A stretch of 64,000 nucleotides of DNA from JBAJNN01 sp036881905 (lineage in GTDB: Bacteria; Pseudomonadota; Alphaproteobacteria; Rhizobiales; Im1): the NCBI GenBank assembly GCA_036881905.1, contig JBAJNN010000002.1, positions 1 through 64,000 of the forward strand, given 5' to 3'. The position numbers and the translations under genes are program-made. The notes beneath the pieces are model-generated. The model searched no databases and was not told where the DNA came from. It saw only the letters and a list, made by a program, of their open reading frames with translations. Shown here piece after piece: positions 26,992 through 36,822 of the stretch (position 1 is the first letter of the stretch; each line of letters begins with the position of its first letter).

Positions 26992-27873
26992 ATGGACATA
27001 ATCTCCAATGAGGCCGATACGGTTCCGGCTCCGTTCAAACAGAGTCTGCAACGCTGGTTTGAGACGTTACGCGATGAGCTTTGCGCGGGGTTCGAGGCTC
27101 TTGAAGATCTGGCTGAGCCGGGTGGCAAGCCCGCGAGCCGCTTCGTGAGAACACCGTGGACGCGAAAAGGTGGCGGTGGTGGCGAGTCTACCATGCTGCG
27201 CGGCCGGGTTTTTGAAAAAGCTGGTCTTCACCTCTCGACGGTTCATGGCGCGTTTACGCCCGAATTGCGCGATCGCATCCCCGGCGCGCGCGAAGACCCG
27301 CGGTTCTGGGCTTGCGGTCTTTCGCTTATCTGCCACCCCTTAAATCCGCATGTGCCGGCCGCGCATATGAATACGCGCTTCATCGTCACCACCCGCTCAT
27401 GGTTTGGCGGCGGCGCCGACTTGACCCCGGTTCTGGATCGCCGGCGCAACCGCCAGGATCCCGATAGCCGCGATTTCCACGCCGCCATGAGGCGAGCCTG
27501 CGCAGCGCATGAGGTCGCCGATTATCAGCGCTACAAGGCATGGTGCGATAAGTATTTTTACCTGCCTCACCGCAACGAACCGCGCGGTATCGGCGGGATT
27601 TTCTTCGATGAGCATAATTCCGGCGACCGTGAGGCCGATTTCGCCTTCGTTCGCGATGTCGGCCGAGCCTTTCGCGATATTTACCCGAGGCTTGTCAGGC
27701 GCAATATGGACAAGAGCTGGACGCCGGCAGATCGCGAAGAGCAACTCCTGCGACGCGGCCGCTATATCGAATTCAATCTGCTTTATGATCGCGGCACCTC
27801 GTTCGGGCTTAAAACCGGCGGCAATGTCGATGCTATCTTGTCGTCCATGCCGCCGGTGGTCAAATGGCCCTGA
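26992..27873 (+). CDS. hemF: Oxygen-dependent coproporphyrinogen III oxidase
   Basis: A 293-residue enzyme that oxidatively decarboxylates coproporphyrinogen III to protoporphyrinogen IX in haem synthesis. Family signatures are WTRKGGGGGESTMLRGRVFE, HPLNPHVPAAHMNTRF, SWFGGGADLTP, WCDKYFYLPHRNEPRGIGGI and the C-terminal RRGRYIEFNLLYDRGTSFGL. Length and both ends match the family. It requires O2, so the organism can respire aerobically. It lies upstream of petABC, consistent with haem supply to the bc1 complex. Confidence 0.95.
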   Translation: MDIISNEADTVPAPFKQSLQRWFETLRDELCAGFEALEDLAEPGGKPASRFVRTPWTRKGGGGGESTMLRGRVFEKAGLHLSTVHGAFTPELRDRIPGAREDPRFWACGLSLICHPLNPHVPAAHMNTRFIVTTRSWFGGGADLTPVLDRRRNRQDPDSRDFHAAMRRACAAHEVADYQRYKAWCDKYFYLPHRNEPRGIGGIFFDEHNSGDREADFAFVRDVGRAFRDIYPRLVRRNMDKSWTPADREEQLLRRGRYIEFNLLYDRGTSFGLKTGGNVDAILSSMPPVVKWP

Positions 27874-28025
27874 GGTTTGGATCTGGAAGCTTTTATTTGA
27901 CTTGGGGGCCGCTGTAAGGCGCTTTTGGCGCAAAATTGTGTTTTAATCGTTCCAATTTGGCCGTATACTCCGCCATGAACCGTGTGGCGGTGTTTATGAT
28001 TGGATTAACCGGGGGCAATGCATCA

Positions 28026-28586
28026 ATGATGGCGGTTGAGGTCAAGGAGCCGACGAGACGGGATTTTCTCTATGTCGCGACGGGCGCATTCGCAACCATT
28101 GGCGCGGCGACGGCGCTGTGGCCGTTTATCGACCAGATGAACCCCGATGCTTCGGTGCGCGCGGTCTCGGCCCTCGAGGTCGATCTGGCCCCGTTGGAGG
28201 AAGGCCAGAGCATCACCGTCAACTGGCGCGGCAATCCGGTCTTCGTGCGCTACCGCACAGTACAAGAAATCAAAGAGGCCAATGCCGTTGCGGTCGATAC
28301 TTTACGCGATCCTTACGCCCACAACCCCGCCCTGCCCGAAGATGCTCCGGCGAGCGACGTCAACCGCGTCGTTGCCGGAAAGGAACAGTATCTTGTCCAA
28401 ATGGGGATCTGCACCCATCTGGGCTGCGTTCCGATCGGCGAATCCGGCGATTTCGGCGGCTGGTATTGTCCCTGTCACGGCTCGCAGTATGATACGGCGG
28501 GTCGTATTCGCGAAGGACCCGCGCCGGAAAATCTGCACATCCCCCCTTACAAGTATATCGGCGACACCAAGATCAGGATCGGCTAG
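28026..28586 (+). CDS. petA: Ubiquinol-cytochrome c reductase Rieske iron-sulfur subunit
   Basis: A 186-residue Rieske protein. The Tat-type signal EPTRRDFLYVATGAFATIGA (twin Arg at residues 11-12) doubles as the membrane anchor. The cluster motifs are CTHLGC and CPCHGS, followed by the conserved GP(A) loop. It passes electrons from ubiquinol to cytochrome c1. I chose ATG 28026 (MMAVEVKEP); upstream in-frame starts would place about 30 unlikely residues before the Tat motif. petB follows 12 bases later. Confidence 0.95.
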   Translation: MMAVEVKEPTRRDFLYVATGAFATIGAATALWPFIDQMNPDASVRAVSALEVDLAPLEEGQSITVNWRGNPVFVRYRTVQEIKEANAVAVDTLRDPYAHNPALPEDAPASDVNRVVAGKEQYLVQMGICTHLGCVPIGESGDFGGWYCPCHGSQYDTAGRIREGPAPENLHIPPYKYIGDTKIRIG

Positions 28587-28598
28587 AGGATAGAGGTC

Positions 28599-29855
28599 AT
28601 GAGCGGAGAGTCAACATTCGAGCCTAAGAATGGCGCCGTGGAATGGCTTGACCGGCGGCTTCCCGTCTTCAGCCTTCTGAAACGGCAGGTCGTTGATTTT
28701 CCAACCCCGAAAAACCTCAATTACTGGTGGACGTTCGGCGGCATACTGACAGTTTTTCTCGCTTTGCAGATCGTGACCGGCATCGTGTTGGTGATGCATT
28801 ATACCCCCAATACTGCTCTTGCCTTCAACAGCATCGAATTCATCATGCGCGAGGTCAATTACGGCTGGCTCATTCGTTACATGCATGCCAATGGCGCGTC
28901 TTTCTTCTTCATTGCGGTTTATATTCATATTTTTCGCGGTCTCTATTACGGCTCCTACAAGGCCCCCCGCGAAGTCTTGTGGATTCTGGGCGTCATGATT
29001 CTACTCGTCATGATGGCGACGGCCTTTATGGGCTATGTTCTGCCCTGGGGGCAGATGAGCTTCTGGGGCGCGAAGGTGATCACCAACTTGTTTTCCGCAA
29101 TCCCCTTCATCGGCGAGCGTATCGTGACCTGGTTGTGGGGCGGCTTCTCCGTTGACAATCCGACTCTGCAACGATTCTTCAGCTTGCACTACCTTCTGCC
29201 CTTCGTGCTCGTCGGGATCGTCATGCTGCATATTTGGGCGCTGCATGTGCCCGGCAACAACAACCCCACCGGCGTTGATGTGCAATCCTCATCCGATACC
29301 ATCCCCTTTCATCCCTATTACACGGTCAAGGATGCGTTCGCGCTGGTGTGCTTTTTGAGCGTGTATGCCTTGTTCGTCTTCTATAAGCCCAATTATCTCG
29401 GTCATTCCATCAATTACGAAGTCGCCAACCCCTTGCAAACGCCATCGGAGATCGTGCCGGAATGGTATTTCCTACCCTTCTACGCGATATTGCGCTCGAT
29501 CCCGAACAAATTGCTGGGCGTGCTCGCCATGTTCGGCTCGATTCTGATTCTGGTTTTTCTGCCCTGGCTCGATACGTCGAAAGTGCGCTCCGCCTCCTAC
29601 AGGCCTATCTATCGGCAACTGTTCTGGATTTTTGTTCTCGACTGCCTGCTGCTCGGAATTGTCGGTTCCAGACCCCCCGCAGGATTATGGCTGCTGATCG
29701 GTCGCGTCGCTACCTCCTGGTATTTTCTGCATTTCATCATTCTGGTGCCGCTGGTAGGTCTGATGGAACGACCGAAACCCCTTCCCGTCAGCATTCGCGA
29801 AGCGGTACTCACCAAGGAATTGCGCGCCGAGGCGCAAATCCAGCCGGGTGAATAA
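28599..29855 (+). CDS. petB: Cytochrome b of the bc1 complex
   Basis: A 418-residue membrane protein with about eight to nine helices and both haem-binding helix pairs. Visible signatures are VTGIVLVMHYTPNT, RYMHANGASFFFIAVYIHIF, YVLPWGQMSFWGAKVITNLF and the Qo-site PEWYFLPFYAILRSIPNKL. It provides the quinol oxidation and quinone reduction sites. It lies between the Rieske and cytochrome c1 genes in the standard alphaproteobacterial petABC order. Confidence 0.96.
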   Translation: MSGESTFEPKNGAVEWLDRRLPVFSLLKRQVVDFPTPKNLNYWWTFGGILTVFLALQIVTGIVLVMHYTPNTALAFNSIEFIMREVNYGWLIRYMHANGASFFFIAVYIHIFRGLYYGSYKAPREVLWILGVMILLVMMATAFMGYVLPWGQMSFWGAKVITNLFSAIPFIGERIVTWLWGGFSVDNPTLQRFFSLHYLLPFVLVGIVMLHIWALHVPGNNNPTGVDVQSSSDTIPFHPYYTVKDAFALVCFLSVYALFVFYKPNYLGHSINYEVANPLQTPSEIVPEWYFLPFYAILRSIPNKLLGVLAMFGSILILVFLPWLDTSKVRSASYRPIYRQLFWIFVLDCLLLGIVGSRPPAGLWLLIGRVATSWYFLHFIILVPLVGLMERPKPLPVSIREAVLTKELRAEAQIQPGE

Positions 29856-29887
29856 AACCTAAAGCCCCCCTCAAGAACAGGATCGAA

Positions 29888-30724
29888 GTGCACGTGATAG
29901 CCAGGAGATTGACCATTGTCGCCCTGTTGAGCCTTGGCATTATAGGCTCATGGCCCGTCGTCGTGGCCAGTGCCGAAGAAACTCTTGAGGCGGAGAATAT
30001 TCCCTTTTCCTTCGAGGGGGCGTTCGGCCTGTTCGATCGCGCCCAATTGCAACGTGGCTTTCAGGTCTACAGCCAAGTCTGTTCATCGTGCCATTCGCTG
30101 AATTTGCTGCATTACCGCAATCTTGGCGACCGCGGCGGGCCGGACTTTCCCGAAATGCAGGTCAAGGCCATCGCCGCGATGGTTGAGGTCGAAGATGGCC
30201 CCAATGACGAGGGCGAGATGTTTACGCGCCCAGGCGCGCCATCCGACCCGTTCGTCAAGCCCTTCCCCAATGAGAAGGCGGCACGCGCGGCCAATGGCGG
30301 CGCCCTGCCGCCTGATTTGTCGTTGATCACCAAGGCGCGTGAGGGCTGGAGAGGCACATTTCGCCAGCTTGTCGATGGCATTGGCGGGCCGGAATATGTT
30401 CATGCGGTGCTGACCGGTTATCGCGAAAAGCCCGAAAATGTGCCCGAAGGCCCCGCGGGCAAGTATTACAACCCCTATTTTTCGGCTGGACCATGGATTT
30501 CCATGCCGCCGCCCTTGTCGGACGGGCTTGTGGAGTATACCGATGGAACCGCGTCCTCCGTCGATCAGATGGCGCGCGATGTGGCGGCCTTTCTGGCCTG
30601 GGCCGGCGAACCGAAGATGGAACGGCGCAAGAGCCTCGGTTTCAGGGTTCTGGTCTACATCGTCATTCTGGCGACATTACTGTTCCTGACCAAAAACAGA
30701 GTCTGGAGTCGCATCGAACATTGA
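29888..30724 (+). CDS. petC: Cytochrome c1
   Basis: A 278-residue c-type cytochrome. A GTG start opens a signal peptide cleaved near residue 29 (VASA before EETLE). The haem site is CSSCH (residues 65-69) in QVYSQVCSSCHSLNLLHYRN. The C-terminal helix VLVYIVILATLLFL anchors it. It accepts electrons from the Rieske protein and passes them to soluble or membrane cytochrome c. It is the last gene of petABC and converges on leuD. Confidence 0.94.
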   Translation: MHVIARRLTIVALLSLGIIGSWPVVVASAEETLEAENIPFSFEGAFGLFDRAQLQRGFQVYSQVCSSCHSLNLLHYRNLGDRGGPDFPEMQVKAIAAMVEVEDGPNDEGEMFTRPGAPSDPFVKPFPNEKAARAANGGALPPDLSLITKAREGWRGTFRQLVDGIGGPEYVHAVLTGYREKPENVPEGPAGKYYNPYFSAGPWISMPPPLSDGLVEYTDGTASSVDQMARDVAAFLAWAGEPKMERRKSLGFRVLVYIVILATLLFLTKNRVWSRIEH

Positions 30725-30791
30725 GGCATGAGGGCCGCGCGCGCCTAAGCCAAAACCGCCTGAATATGTTTCCGTCACCGAATAACGCCTC

Positions 30792-31397
30792 CTAGATCCA
30801 AGGGCGGTCTTGTTCAATTCCGCTTTCGTAATGCCTTATGGCGTCGCTTTTTTCCATCGTCAGCGCAATATCGTCCAGCCCTTCGAGCAGGCGGCGTTTG
30901 CGACGCGGCTCAATGTCGAAGGCGATGGTGGTTCCATCGAAACGATGAATTCTTTGGGCCGGAAGGTCGATGGTCATGGTCGCATTGGCGCTATATGATG
31001 CATCCCGCAGCAAAACATCGACCTCCGCGCGCGCCAGAACAACCGGCAAAATGCCGTTTTTGAAGCAATTATTGTAGAAGATATCGGCGAAAGACGGCGC
31101 AATGATGCAGGAAAAACCATAATCCAGCAATGCCCAGGGGGCGTGTTCGCGGCTTGAGCCGCAACCGAAATTATCGCCCGCGATCAAAATCCTCGCCTGT
31201 TTATAGGCCGGCTGGTTGAGTATAAATCCTGAGCGCTCCACGCCATTTTCATCATGGCGAAAATCGTGGAACAAGCCGTGAGCAAGACCGGTGCGTGAAA
31301 TGGTCTTCAGAAACTGTTTGGGAATGATTTGGTCGGTATCCACATTAGCCATGTCGAGCGGCGCGGCAATGCCGGTCAGAATCGTGAATTTTCGCAT
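30792..31397 (-). CDS. leuD: 3-isopropylmalate dehydratase small subunit
   Basis: A 201-residue swivelling-domain subunit. Signatures are ANVDTDQIIPKQFLKTI near the N-terminus and AGDNFGCGSSREHAPWALLD in the middle. With LeuC it isomerises 2-isopropylmalate to 3-isopropylmalate in leucine synthesis. It follows leuC by 63 bases on the same strand. Confidence 0.95.
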   Translation of the reverse strand: MRKFTILTGIAAPLDMANVDTDQIIPKQFLKTISRTGLAHGLFHDFRHDENGVERSGFILNQPAYKQARILIAGDNFGCGSSREHAPWALLDYGFSCIIAPSFADIFYNNCFKNGILPVVLARAEVDVLLRDASYSANATMTIDLPAQRIHRFDGTTIAFDIEPRRKRRLLEGLDDIALTMEKSDAIRHYESGIEQDRPWI

Positions 31398-31460
31398 CCT
31401 TCTCTTCCTGTTCTCCGTCGCGGGGCTTGGAGTATTTGTCGAACGGCGGCCGCCAACCCG

Positions 31461-32870
31461 TCACGACCACTGCCGGACATCGACGAAATGTCCGGCGATC
31501 GCCGCCGCCGCCGCCATGACCGGCGAAACCAGATGCGTGCGCCCGCCACGGCCCTGACGCCCCTCGAAATTACGGTTCGACGTCGATGCGCAACGCTGCC
31601 CCGCCAACAGCTTGTCGGCATTCATGGCAAGACACATCGAACACCCCGGCTCGCGCCATTCGAATCCGGCGGCGCGCAACACCTTGTCCAGCCCTTCTCT
31701 CTCCGCGCGTTCCTTGACGAGACCGGAACCCGGCACCACCATCGCCTCGACATTGCCGTTGACGCGGCGACCCTCGACGATTCCGGCAACCGCGCGCAGA
31801 TCCTCGATACGGCTGTTGGTGCATGAGCCGATGAAGACCCGGTCAACGGCAATATCCACAATCGCTGTGCCCGGTGACAGGCCCATATAGTCCAGCGCTC
31901 TCTCGATGTGACGGCGCTTGGCTCGATCGGCGACGGAAACGGGATCGGGCACGCGCCCGGTGACCGAAACCACATCCTCAGGACTCGTGCCCCAGGTGAC
32001 GACCGGCGGCAAAGCCGACGCATCGAGATGGATTTCGCGATCGAACCGGGCATCGTCATCGCTTTTAAGACACTCCCAATACCGCATGGCGGCGTCCCAT
32101 TGCGCCCCCTTCGGCGCGCGCGGCCCGTCCTTGATATAGGCGAAGGTTTTTTCATCCGGCGCGATCATGCCCGCTCGCGCCCCAGCCTCGACGGACATGT
32201 TGCAAACGGTCATCCGACCCTCCATCGAGAGCGCGCGAACGGCCTCGCCAGTATATTCGATCACATGGCCCGAGCCGCCGGCGGTCCCGATCTCGGCAAT
32301 AATGGCGAGAATAATATCCTTGGCCGTAACCTGGTCGGACAATCGGCCATCGACGACAACGCGCATATTGCGCGCCTTGGACACAGGACCCAAGGTCTGA
32401 GTGGCGAGCACATGCTCAACCTCCGAGGTGCCGATTCCATGGGCCAATGCGCCGAAAGCCCCATGGGTCGATGTATGACTGTCGCCGCATACGATGGTTG
32501 TTCCCGGCAGGGTAAACCCTTGTTCGGGGCCGATAATGTGAACAATCCCCTGACGTCTGTCGGTTTCGGAGAAATAGTCGATACCGAATGCGTGAGCATT
32601 GCGGGCAAGTGTTTCCACCTGTAAGGCCGATTCCTCATCTCCGATGCCGCAAGAACGGTCGGTCGTGGGCACATTGTGATCGACGACGGCCAGCGTTCGC
32701 GACGGCGAATGCAAGGCGCGCCCGGCCAGCCGCAATCCCTCGAAAGCCTGCGGGCTGGTCACCTCATGGATAAGATGACGGTCGATATAAATCAGACAGG
32801 TACCATCCTGGTCTTCATGGACGAGATGGTCATCCCAGATTTTGTCGTAAAGAGTCCGTGCCGCGCTCAT
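31461..32870 (-). CDS. leuC: 3-isopropylmalate dehydratase large subunit
   Basis: A 469-residue aconitase-family enzyme with the cluster-binding cysteines in FIGSCTNSRIEDLRA and in EPGCSMCLAMN, plus the early signature LIYIDRHLIHEVTSPQAFEG. ATG 32870 has AGGAAA upstream and yields the usual MSAARTLYDKIWDDH start. It forms the leuCD pair. Presence of both genes indicates that leucine synthesis is retained while thrB is lost. Confidence 0.96.
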   Translation of the reverse strand: MSAARTLYDKIWDDHLVHEDQDGTCLIYIDRHLIHEVTSPQAFEGLRLAGRALHSPSRTLAVVDHNVPTTDRSCGIGDEESALQVETLARNAHAFGIDYFSETDRRQGIVHIIGPEQGFTLPGTTIVCGDSHTSTHGAFGALAHGIGTSEVEHVLATQTLGPVSKARNMRVVVDGRLSDQVTAKDIILAIIAEIGTAGGSGHVIEYTGEAVRALSMEGRMTVCNMSVEAGARAGMIAPDEKTFAYIKDGPRAPKGAQWDAAMRYWECLKSDDDARFDREIHLDASALPPVVTWGTSPEDVVSVTGRVPDPVSVADRAKRRHIERALDYMGLSPGTAIVDIAVDRVFIGSCTNSRIEDLRAVAGIVEGRRVNGNVEAMVVPGSGLVKERAEREGLDKVLRAAGFEWREPGCSMCLAMNADKLLAGQRCASTSNRNFEGRQGRGGRTHLVSPVMAAAAAIAGHFVDVRQWS

Positions 32871-33002
32871 CAGAGTTTCCTGACATGCCAGACCATGCCC
32901 ATGCGCATGATAACACAATGCCGGAATTCGGCGCGGGGCAGCTTGAGAGATTTTGACGTTATACCACCCTAAATACTAGCGATAGAGCGCGGGACAGGCT
33001 GG

Positions 33003-33407
33003 TTATTCGGCACAGACGACCCCGGCATTTGCGCCCGCGCGGCGGCGAACATTCGGGCGTTCGGCGATACGGGCGGCCTTACCGCGCCGCTCGCGCAAAT
33101 AATAGAGCTTTGCCCGGCGCACCTGGCCGCGACGCAAGACCCTGATCGCCTCGATCAACGGGCTGTAAATCGGAAATACTCGCTCCACACCCTCGCCACA
33201 GGAGATTTTGCGCATGGTGAAACTTTCATTGAATCCCTTCCCCGCGCGCGCGATGCACACGCCTTCAAAAGCCTGAAGGCGCTCGCGCGAGCCTTCAACG
33301 ACACGCACATTCACGACCATCGTATCGCCGGGCGCGAATTCCGGTATCGGACGTTTGGCGACGATGTGCTTAGCCTGTTCCTGCTCAATCCATTCTATGA
33401 TGTTCAT
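33003..33407 (-). CDS. rplS: 50S ribosomal protein L19
   Basis: A 134-residue ribosomal protein with the L19 core EFAPGDTMVVNVRVVEGSRE, RLQAFEGVCIAR, SFTMRKISCGEGVERVFPIY and RRAKLYYLRERRGKAARI. A short Ala/Arg-rich extension follows. It is the last ribosomal gene of the rpsP-rimM-trmD-rplS run, 92 bases after trmD. Confidence 0.96.
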   Translation of the reverse strand: MNIIEWIEQEQAKHIVAKRPIPEFAPGDTMVVNVRVVEGSRERLQAFEGVCIARAGKGFNESFTMRKISCGEGVERVFPIYSPLIEAIRVLRRGQVRRAKLYYLRERRGKAARIAERPNVRRRAGANAGVVCAE

Positions 33408-33499
33408 CGCGAACCCGCCTCCTTATCTGACGCATCATGTCCCTTACTCGAGATTCGTCGCGAAATCAACTCTTCCCCAAGAACGGCTTCGTTGTCGTT

Positions 33500-34234
33500 T
33501 TACTCTGGTTTTGCACCGCGATACGTCGCCCATAAATCCGGCCGGCGTTCGCGGGTCATTCGCTCCGCCCAACTCTGCTGCCAGCGGGCGATACGGCCAT
33601 GATCGCCGGACAGGAGCACATCGGGAACAGCGCGGCCCTCCCACAAACGCGGCTTGGTGTAATGAGGGTATTCAAGCAATCCCTGCTCAAAACTTTCACT
33701 TTCGGCCGAATGCGGCGCGCCCATAACCCCGGGCAAAAGCCTGATCACCGCATCAAGCAGAACCATGGCGGCCGGCTCGCCGCCGGAGAGAACGATATCG
33801 CCGACCGAGACCTCCTCAAGCGCTCTTGCGGCAATCACTCGTTCGTCAACCCCCTCAAACCGCCCGCAGACCAGCACGACGCCTCTACCGGCGGCAAGTT
33901 CGCGCATATAGGGCTGCGTCATCGGCCGCCCGCGCGGACTCATCAAAAGCCGCGGTCTGCTCTCTCCATCGCCAACCGTGGCGTCGATTGCGGCGGCCAA
34001 CACATCCGGCCGCATCACCATGCCCGGCCCGCCGCCGGCCGGGTCGTCATCGACCGAGCGATGGCGATCATGCGCATAATCGCGAATATCGACCGTTTCC
34101 ATGCGCCATATCCCCTCACCAAGCGCCTGACCGGCGAGGGAAAAACCAAGCGGCCCCGGAAACATTTTGGGAAACAGCGTCACAACGCTTGCCGTCCAGG
34201 GGGCGCCGGTCCGCGCCTTCATCAACTCTGCCAT
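33500..34234 (-). CDS. trmD: tRNA (guanine-N1)-methyltransferase TrmD
   Basis: A 244-residue SPOUT methyltransferase that makes m1G37. The knot motifs are visible: RPRLLMSPRGRPMTQPYMRE, VLVCGRFEGVDERVI and the SVGDIVLSGGEPAAMVLLDA loop. The N-terminus MAELMKARTGAPWTASVVTL is slightly longer than in many homologues, so a start nearer WTASVVTLFPKMFPG is possible. It lies between rimM and rplS as expected. Confidence 0.95.
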   Translation of the reverse strand: MAELMKARTGAPWTASVVTLFPKMFPGPLGFSLAGQALGEGIWRMETVDIRDYAHDRHRSVDDDPAGGGPGMVMRPDVLAAAIDATVGDGESRPRLLMSPRGRPMTQPYMRELAAGRGVVLVCGRFEGVDERVIAARALEEVSVGDIVLSGGEPAAMVLLDAVIRLLPGVMGAPHSAESESFEQGLLEYPHYTKPRLWEGRAVPDVLLSGDHGRIARWQQSWAERMTRERRPDLWATYRGAKPE

Positions 34235-34302
34235 ATCCCAGCCACTTCGCGCTTAAGAGGCCGTTGCCGAAATGGCGCCGCCACTTCCGCCGCCGGTTGT
34301 TT

Positions 34303-34887
34303 TCAACTTTTACGGGCCTGCTCGTCCAAATCCACCGACGCGGCGATAATGACTCGTTTCCCTTGCAAATCGACCACCGGCACGGCCTCATGCGTAAATG
34401 GTACATAGACGGTCATGGGGGGCGTATCGGCAAGACCGATTTCAAGAAGATCGACGGAACCGAAGTTTCGCACCGCCACCACCACACCCAGAACCGTGGC
34501 GTCCTCACGCTCGGCCCTGAGGCCGATCAGATCGGCATGGTAGCATTCCCCGTCTTCCGGCTCCGGCAGGCTTCCACACGGAACATAAAGCCGCACGCCC
34601 TTGAGAGCCTGCGCCGTTTCGCGATCATCCACGCCGGACAGGCTCGCCACCACGATACGGCCCTTAACCCGCGATGCGGCGATCCTGAAATGACGGCACC
34701 CATCTGGGCTTTGTATGTCGCCATACCACGCTATGGCCTGCGGATCGGCGGTGAAGGAATGGATACGAACCTTGCCGCGCACGCCATGTGCCCCGACAAT
34801 GACGCCAAGACATATCTTGCGATCGGGTTTTTCAATCCTTACCACGGGACAACCGCGATCCCGCGAGAGCGAGGCCGCGTACGCCAT
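34303..34887 (-). CDS. rimM: 16S rRNA processing protein RimM
   Basis: A 194-residue 30S maturation factor with an N-terminal RimM domain (CLGVIVGAHGVRGKVRIHSF) and a C-terminal PRC barrel (YHADLIGLRA, VPFTHEAVPVVDLQGKRVII). I chose ATG 34887, 13 bases after the rpsP stop; the open frame upstream of it is antisense-like overlap with rpsP. It binds S19 and shares the operon with S16. Confidence 0.92.
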   Translation of the reverse strand: MAYAASLSRDRGCPVVRIEKPDRKICLGVIVGAHGVRGKVRIHSFTADPQAIAWYGDIQSPDGCRHFRIAASRVKGRIVVASLSGVDDRETAQALKGVRLYVPCGSLPEPEDGECYHADLIGLRAEREDATVLGVVVAVRNFGSVDLLEIGLADTPPMTVYVPFTHEAVPVVDLQGKRVIIAASVDLDEQARKS

Positions 34888-34900
34888 CGGGCAGGCTCCG

Positions 34901-35254
34901 TCATACCGCCGCCGTAGCGTCTTCGGCTTGAGCCTTGGCGTCTTCGCGCTCCTGACGTTTACGACCATATTTGGCTTTTTGCGGATTGTTGCGCGCCTTG
35001 CGTTCCAGAATGCCGACCTCATCGAGAAAGCGGTGAACGCGATCCGTCGGCGTTGCCCCCGCACCGAGCCAGTAACGGGCCCGATCATGATCCATCGCCA
35101 CGCGCCCATCATGATCCTTGGGCAGTAACGGGTTGTAATTGCCGATTTTTTCAATATAGCGGCCATCGCGCGGCGCGCGGCTGTCGGCCACGACGATGCG
35201 ATAAACCGGGCGTTTTTTCGCGCCTGCGCGCGAAAGTCTTATCTTCAGTACCAT
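34901..35254 (-). CDS. rpsP: 30S ribosomal protein S16
   Basis: A 117-residue protein with the S16 core MVLKIRLSRAGAKKRPVYRI, DSRAPRDGRYIEKIGNYNPL and WLGAGATPTDRVHRFL. A Lys/Arg/Glu-rich tail of about 30 residues follows, common in alphaproteobacteria. It sits 83 bases downstream of ffh. Confidence 0.96.
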   Translation of the reverse strand: MVLKIRLSRAGAKKRPVYRIVVADSRAPRDGRYIEKIGNYNPLLPKDHDGRVAMDHDRARYWLGAGATPTDRVHRFLDEVGILERKARNNPQKAKYGRKRQEREDAKAQAEDATAAV

Positions 35255-35337
35255 GACCTGTCTGTCTCCTTCATGGAAAAGTCCCTGTTGCCTCGGATGT
35301 CCCCATGGTTCTCAAGTCCGGGGAGCGCATTCGTTCA

Positions 35338-36822
35338 TCACCCGCCGCCGGGAATTTTCGGCCCTTTGCCACCCAACCCGGGCAATCCCGTGGCCCCTGT
35401 CCCCGGTAAACCGGGAAGGCCGCCCGGCAAATCGTTGAGGAGGTTTTCCGACAGGCCGGTCCCACCATGGCCCATGGGCGCCGTTTGGCCGTCACCCCCG
35501 ACCCCCCCGTTCAAAAGCCCATTGTTTTGGCCGAGTTTTTTCATCATATCCGCCATCTGACGGTGCATTTTCAACAGTTTGTTGATCTCTTGCACCACGC
35601 TGCTGGCTCCCGCGGCAATGCGCCTCTTGCGCGAGGCGTTGAGCATTTTCGGCCGGCGGCGTTCCTGCGGTGTCATCGAGGCAATGATAGCAAGATGGCG
35701 CTTGAACATGGTCTTGTCAATATCGGCCGATTGCAGCTGTTTTTTGACCTTGCCGACACCCGGCAGCAGGCTAAGAATGCCCGACATGCCGCCGATACGC
35801 TCCATCTGTTTGAGCTGGTCGGCGAGGTCTTCAAGGTCGAATCGGCCTTTCTTCGCCCGTTTGGCCATGGCGTCGGCTTTTTCAGCCTCCATGGCGGCGG
35901 ACGCCTTTTCCACCAGACTTACCACATCGCCCCGGCCGAGGATCCGGCCGGCGATACGTTCGGGGTGGAAGATTTCCAGCTCGTCGAGCTTTTCGCCGGC
36001 ACCGAGAAGTTTAACCGGCTTTCCGGTCACGGCTCGCATGGACAGGGCCGCGCCGCCACGACCATCGCCGTCAATGCGCGTGAGCACGATACCGGTAATG
36101 CCAAGCTGCTCATCGAAACGTTTGGCGACATCGGCGGCATCCTGGCCGCTTAGCGCATCCGCGACCAGAAGAGTTTCATGCGGGGCGGCAATGTCGCGAA
36201 TGCGCAGGCTCTCTTGCATCGACTCGCGGTCGATATGAAGCCGCCCGGCAGTGTCGAGTATAATGACGTCATAACCGCCCAAACGGGCGGCCTCCATGGC
36301 GCGCCGCGCGATATGGAGCGGATCCTGACCGGCAATGACCGGAAGGGTGTCGATCCCGGCATGGCGTCCCAAAACCTCGAGCTGGTCCTGGGCGGCCGGC
36401 CTTGTCGTATCGAGCGAGGCCATGAGAACGGTCTTTTTGTTCTCAACGCTCAAGCGCCGCGCGAGTTTGGCGGTGGTTGTGGTTTTCCCCGAACCCTGAA
36501 GACCGACCATCATAATGGCAAGCGGGGGGGCGGCGCGAAGATCGATCGGTTGCGATTCGCGCCCCAGCATGTCCACGAGACAATCGTGAACGATTTTTAT
36601 GACCATCTGGCCCGGTGCGACCGAGCGGATCACGTGTCCGCCGATGGCGCGATCACGCACTTTTTCGATGAAGGACCGCACGACGCTTAAGGAAGCATCG
36701 GCTTCGATAAGCGCGCGCCGTACCTCGCGCAGGGCGGCATCGACGTCGCTTTCGCTCAAGACGCCGCGTTTGGTGAGCTTGGCGAATGTGCAGGCGAGAC
36801 GATCGTGCAACGTGGTGAACAT
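35338..36822 (-). CDS. ffh: Signal recognition particle protein Ffh
   Basis: A 494-residue SRP GTPase. The N domain starts MFTTLHDRLACTFAKL. The G domain has GLQGSGKTTTTAKLARRL, DTAGRLHID and TRIDGDGRGGAALS. The M domain has the Met-rich and GMSGILSLLPG segments followed by a Gly/Pro-rich tail. It targets inner-membrane proteins to FtsY. ATG 36822 has AGAGGG upstream. It heads the rpsP-rimM-trmD-rplS run, the conserved order. Confidence 0.96.
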   Translation of the reverse strand: MFTTLHDRLACTFAKLTKRGVLSESDVDAALREVRRALIEADASLSVVRSFIEKVRDRAIGGHVIRSVAPGQMVIKIVHDCLVDMLGRESQPIDLRAAPPLAIMMVGLQGSGKTTTTAKLARRLSVENKKTVLMASLDTTRPAAQDQLEVLGRHAGIDTLPVIAGQDPLHIARRAMEAARLGGYDVIILDTAGRLHIDRESMQESLRIRDIAAPHETLLVADALSGQDAADVAKRFDEQLGITGIVLTRIDGDGRGGAALSMRAVTGKPVKLLGAGEKLDELEIFHPERIAGRILGRGDVVSLVEKASAAMEAEKADAMAKRAKKGRFDLEDLADQLKQMERIGGMSGILSLLPGVGKVKKQLQSADIDKTMFKRHLAIIASMTPQERRRPKMLNASRKRRIAAGASSVVQEINKLLKMHRQMADMMKKLGQNNGLLNGGVGGDGQTAPMGHGGTGLSENLLNDLPGGLPGLPGTGATGLPGLGGKGPKIPGGG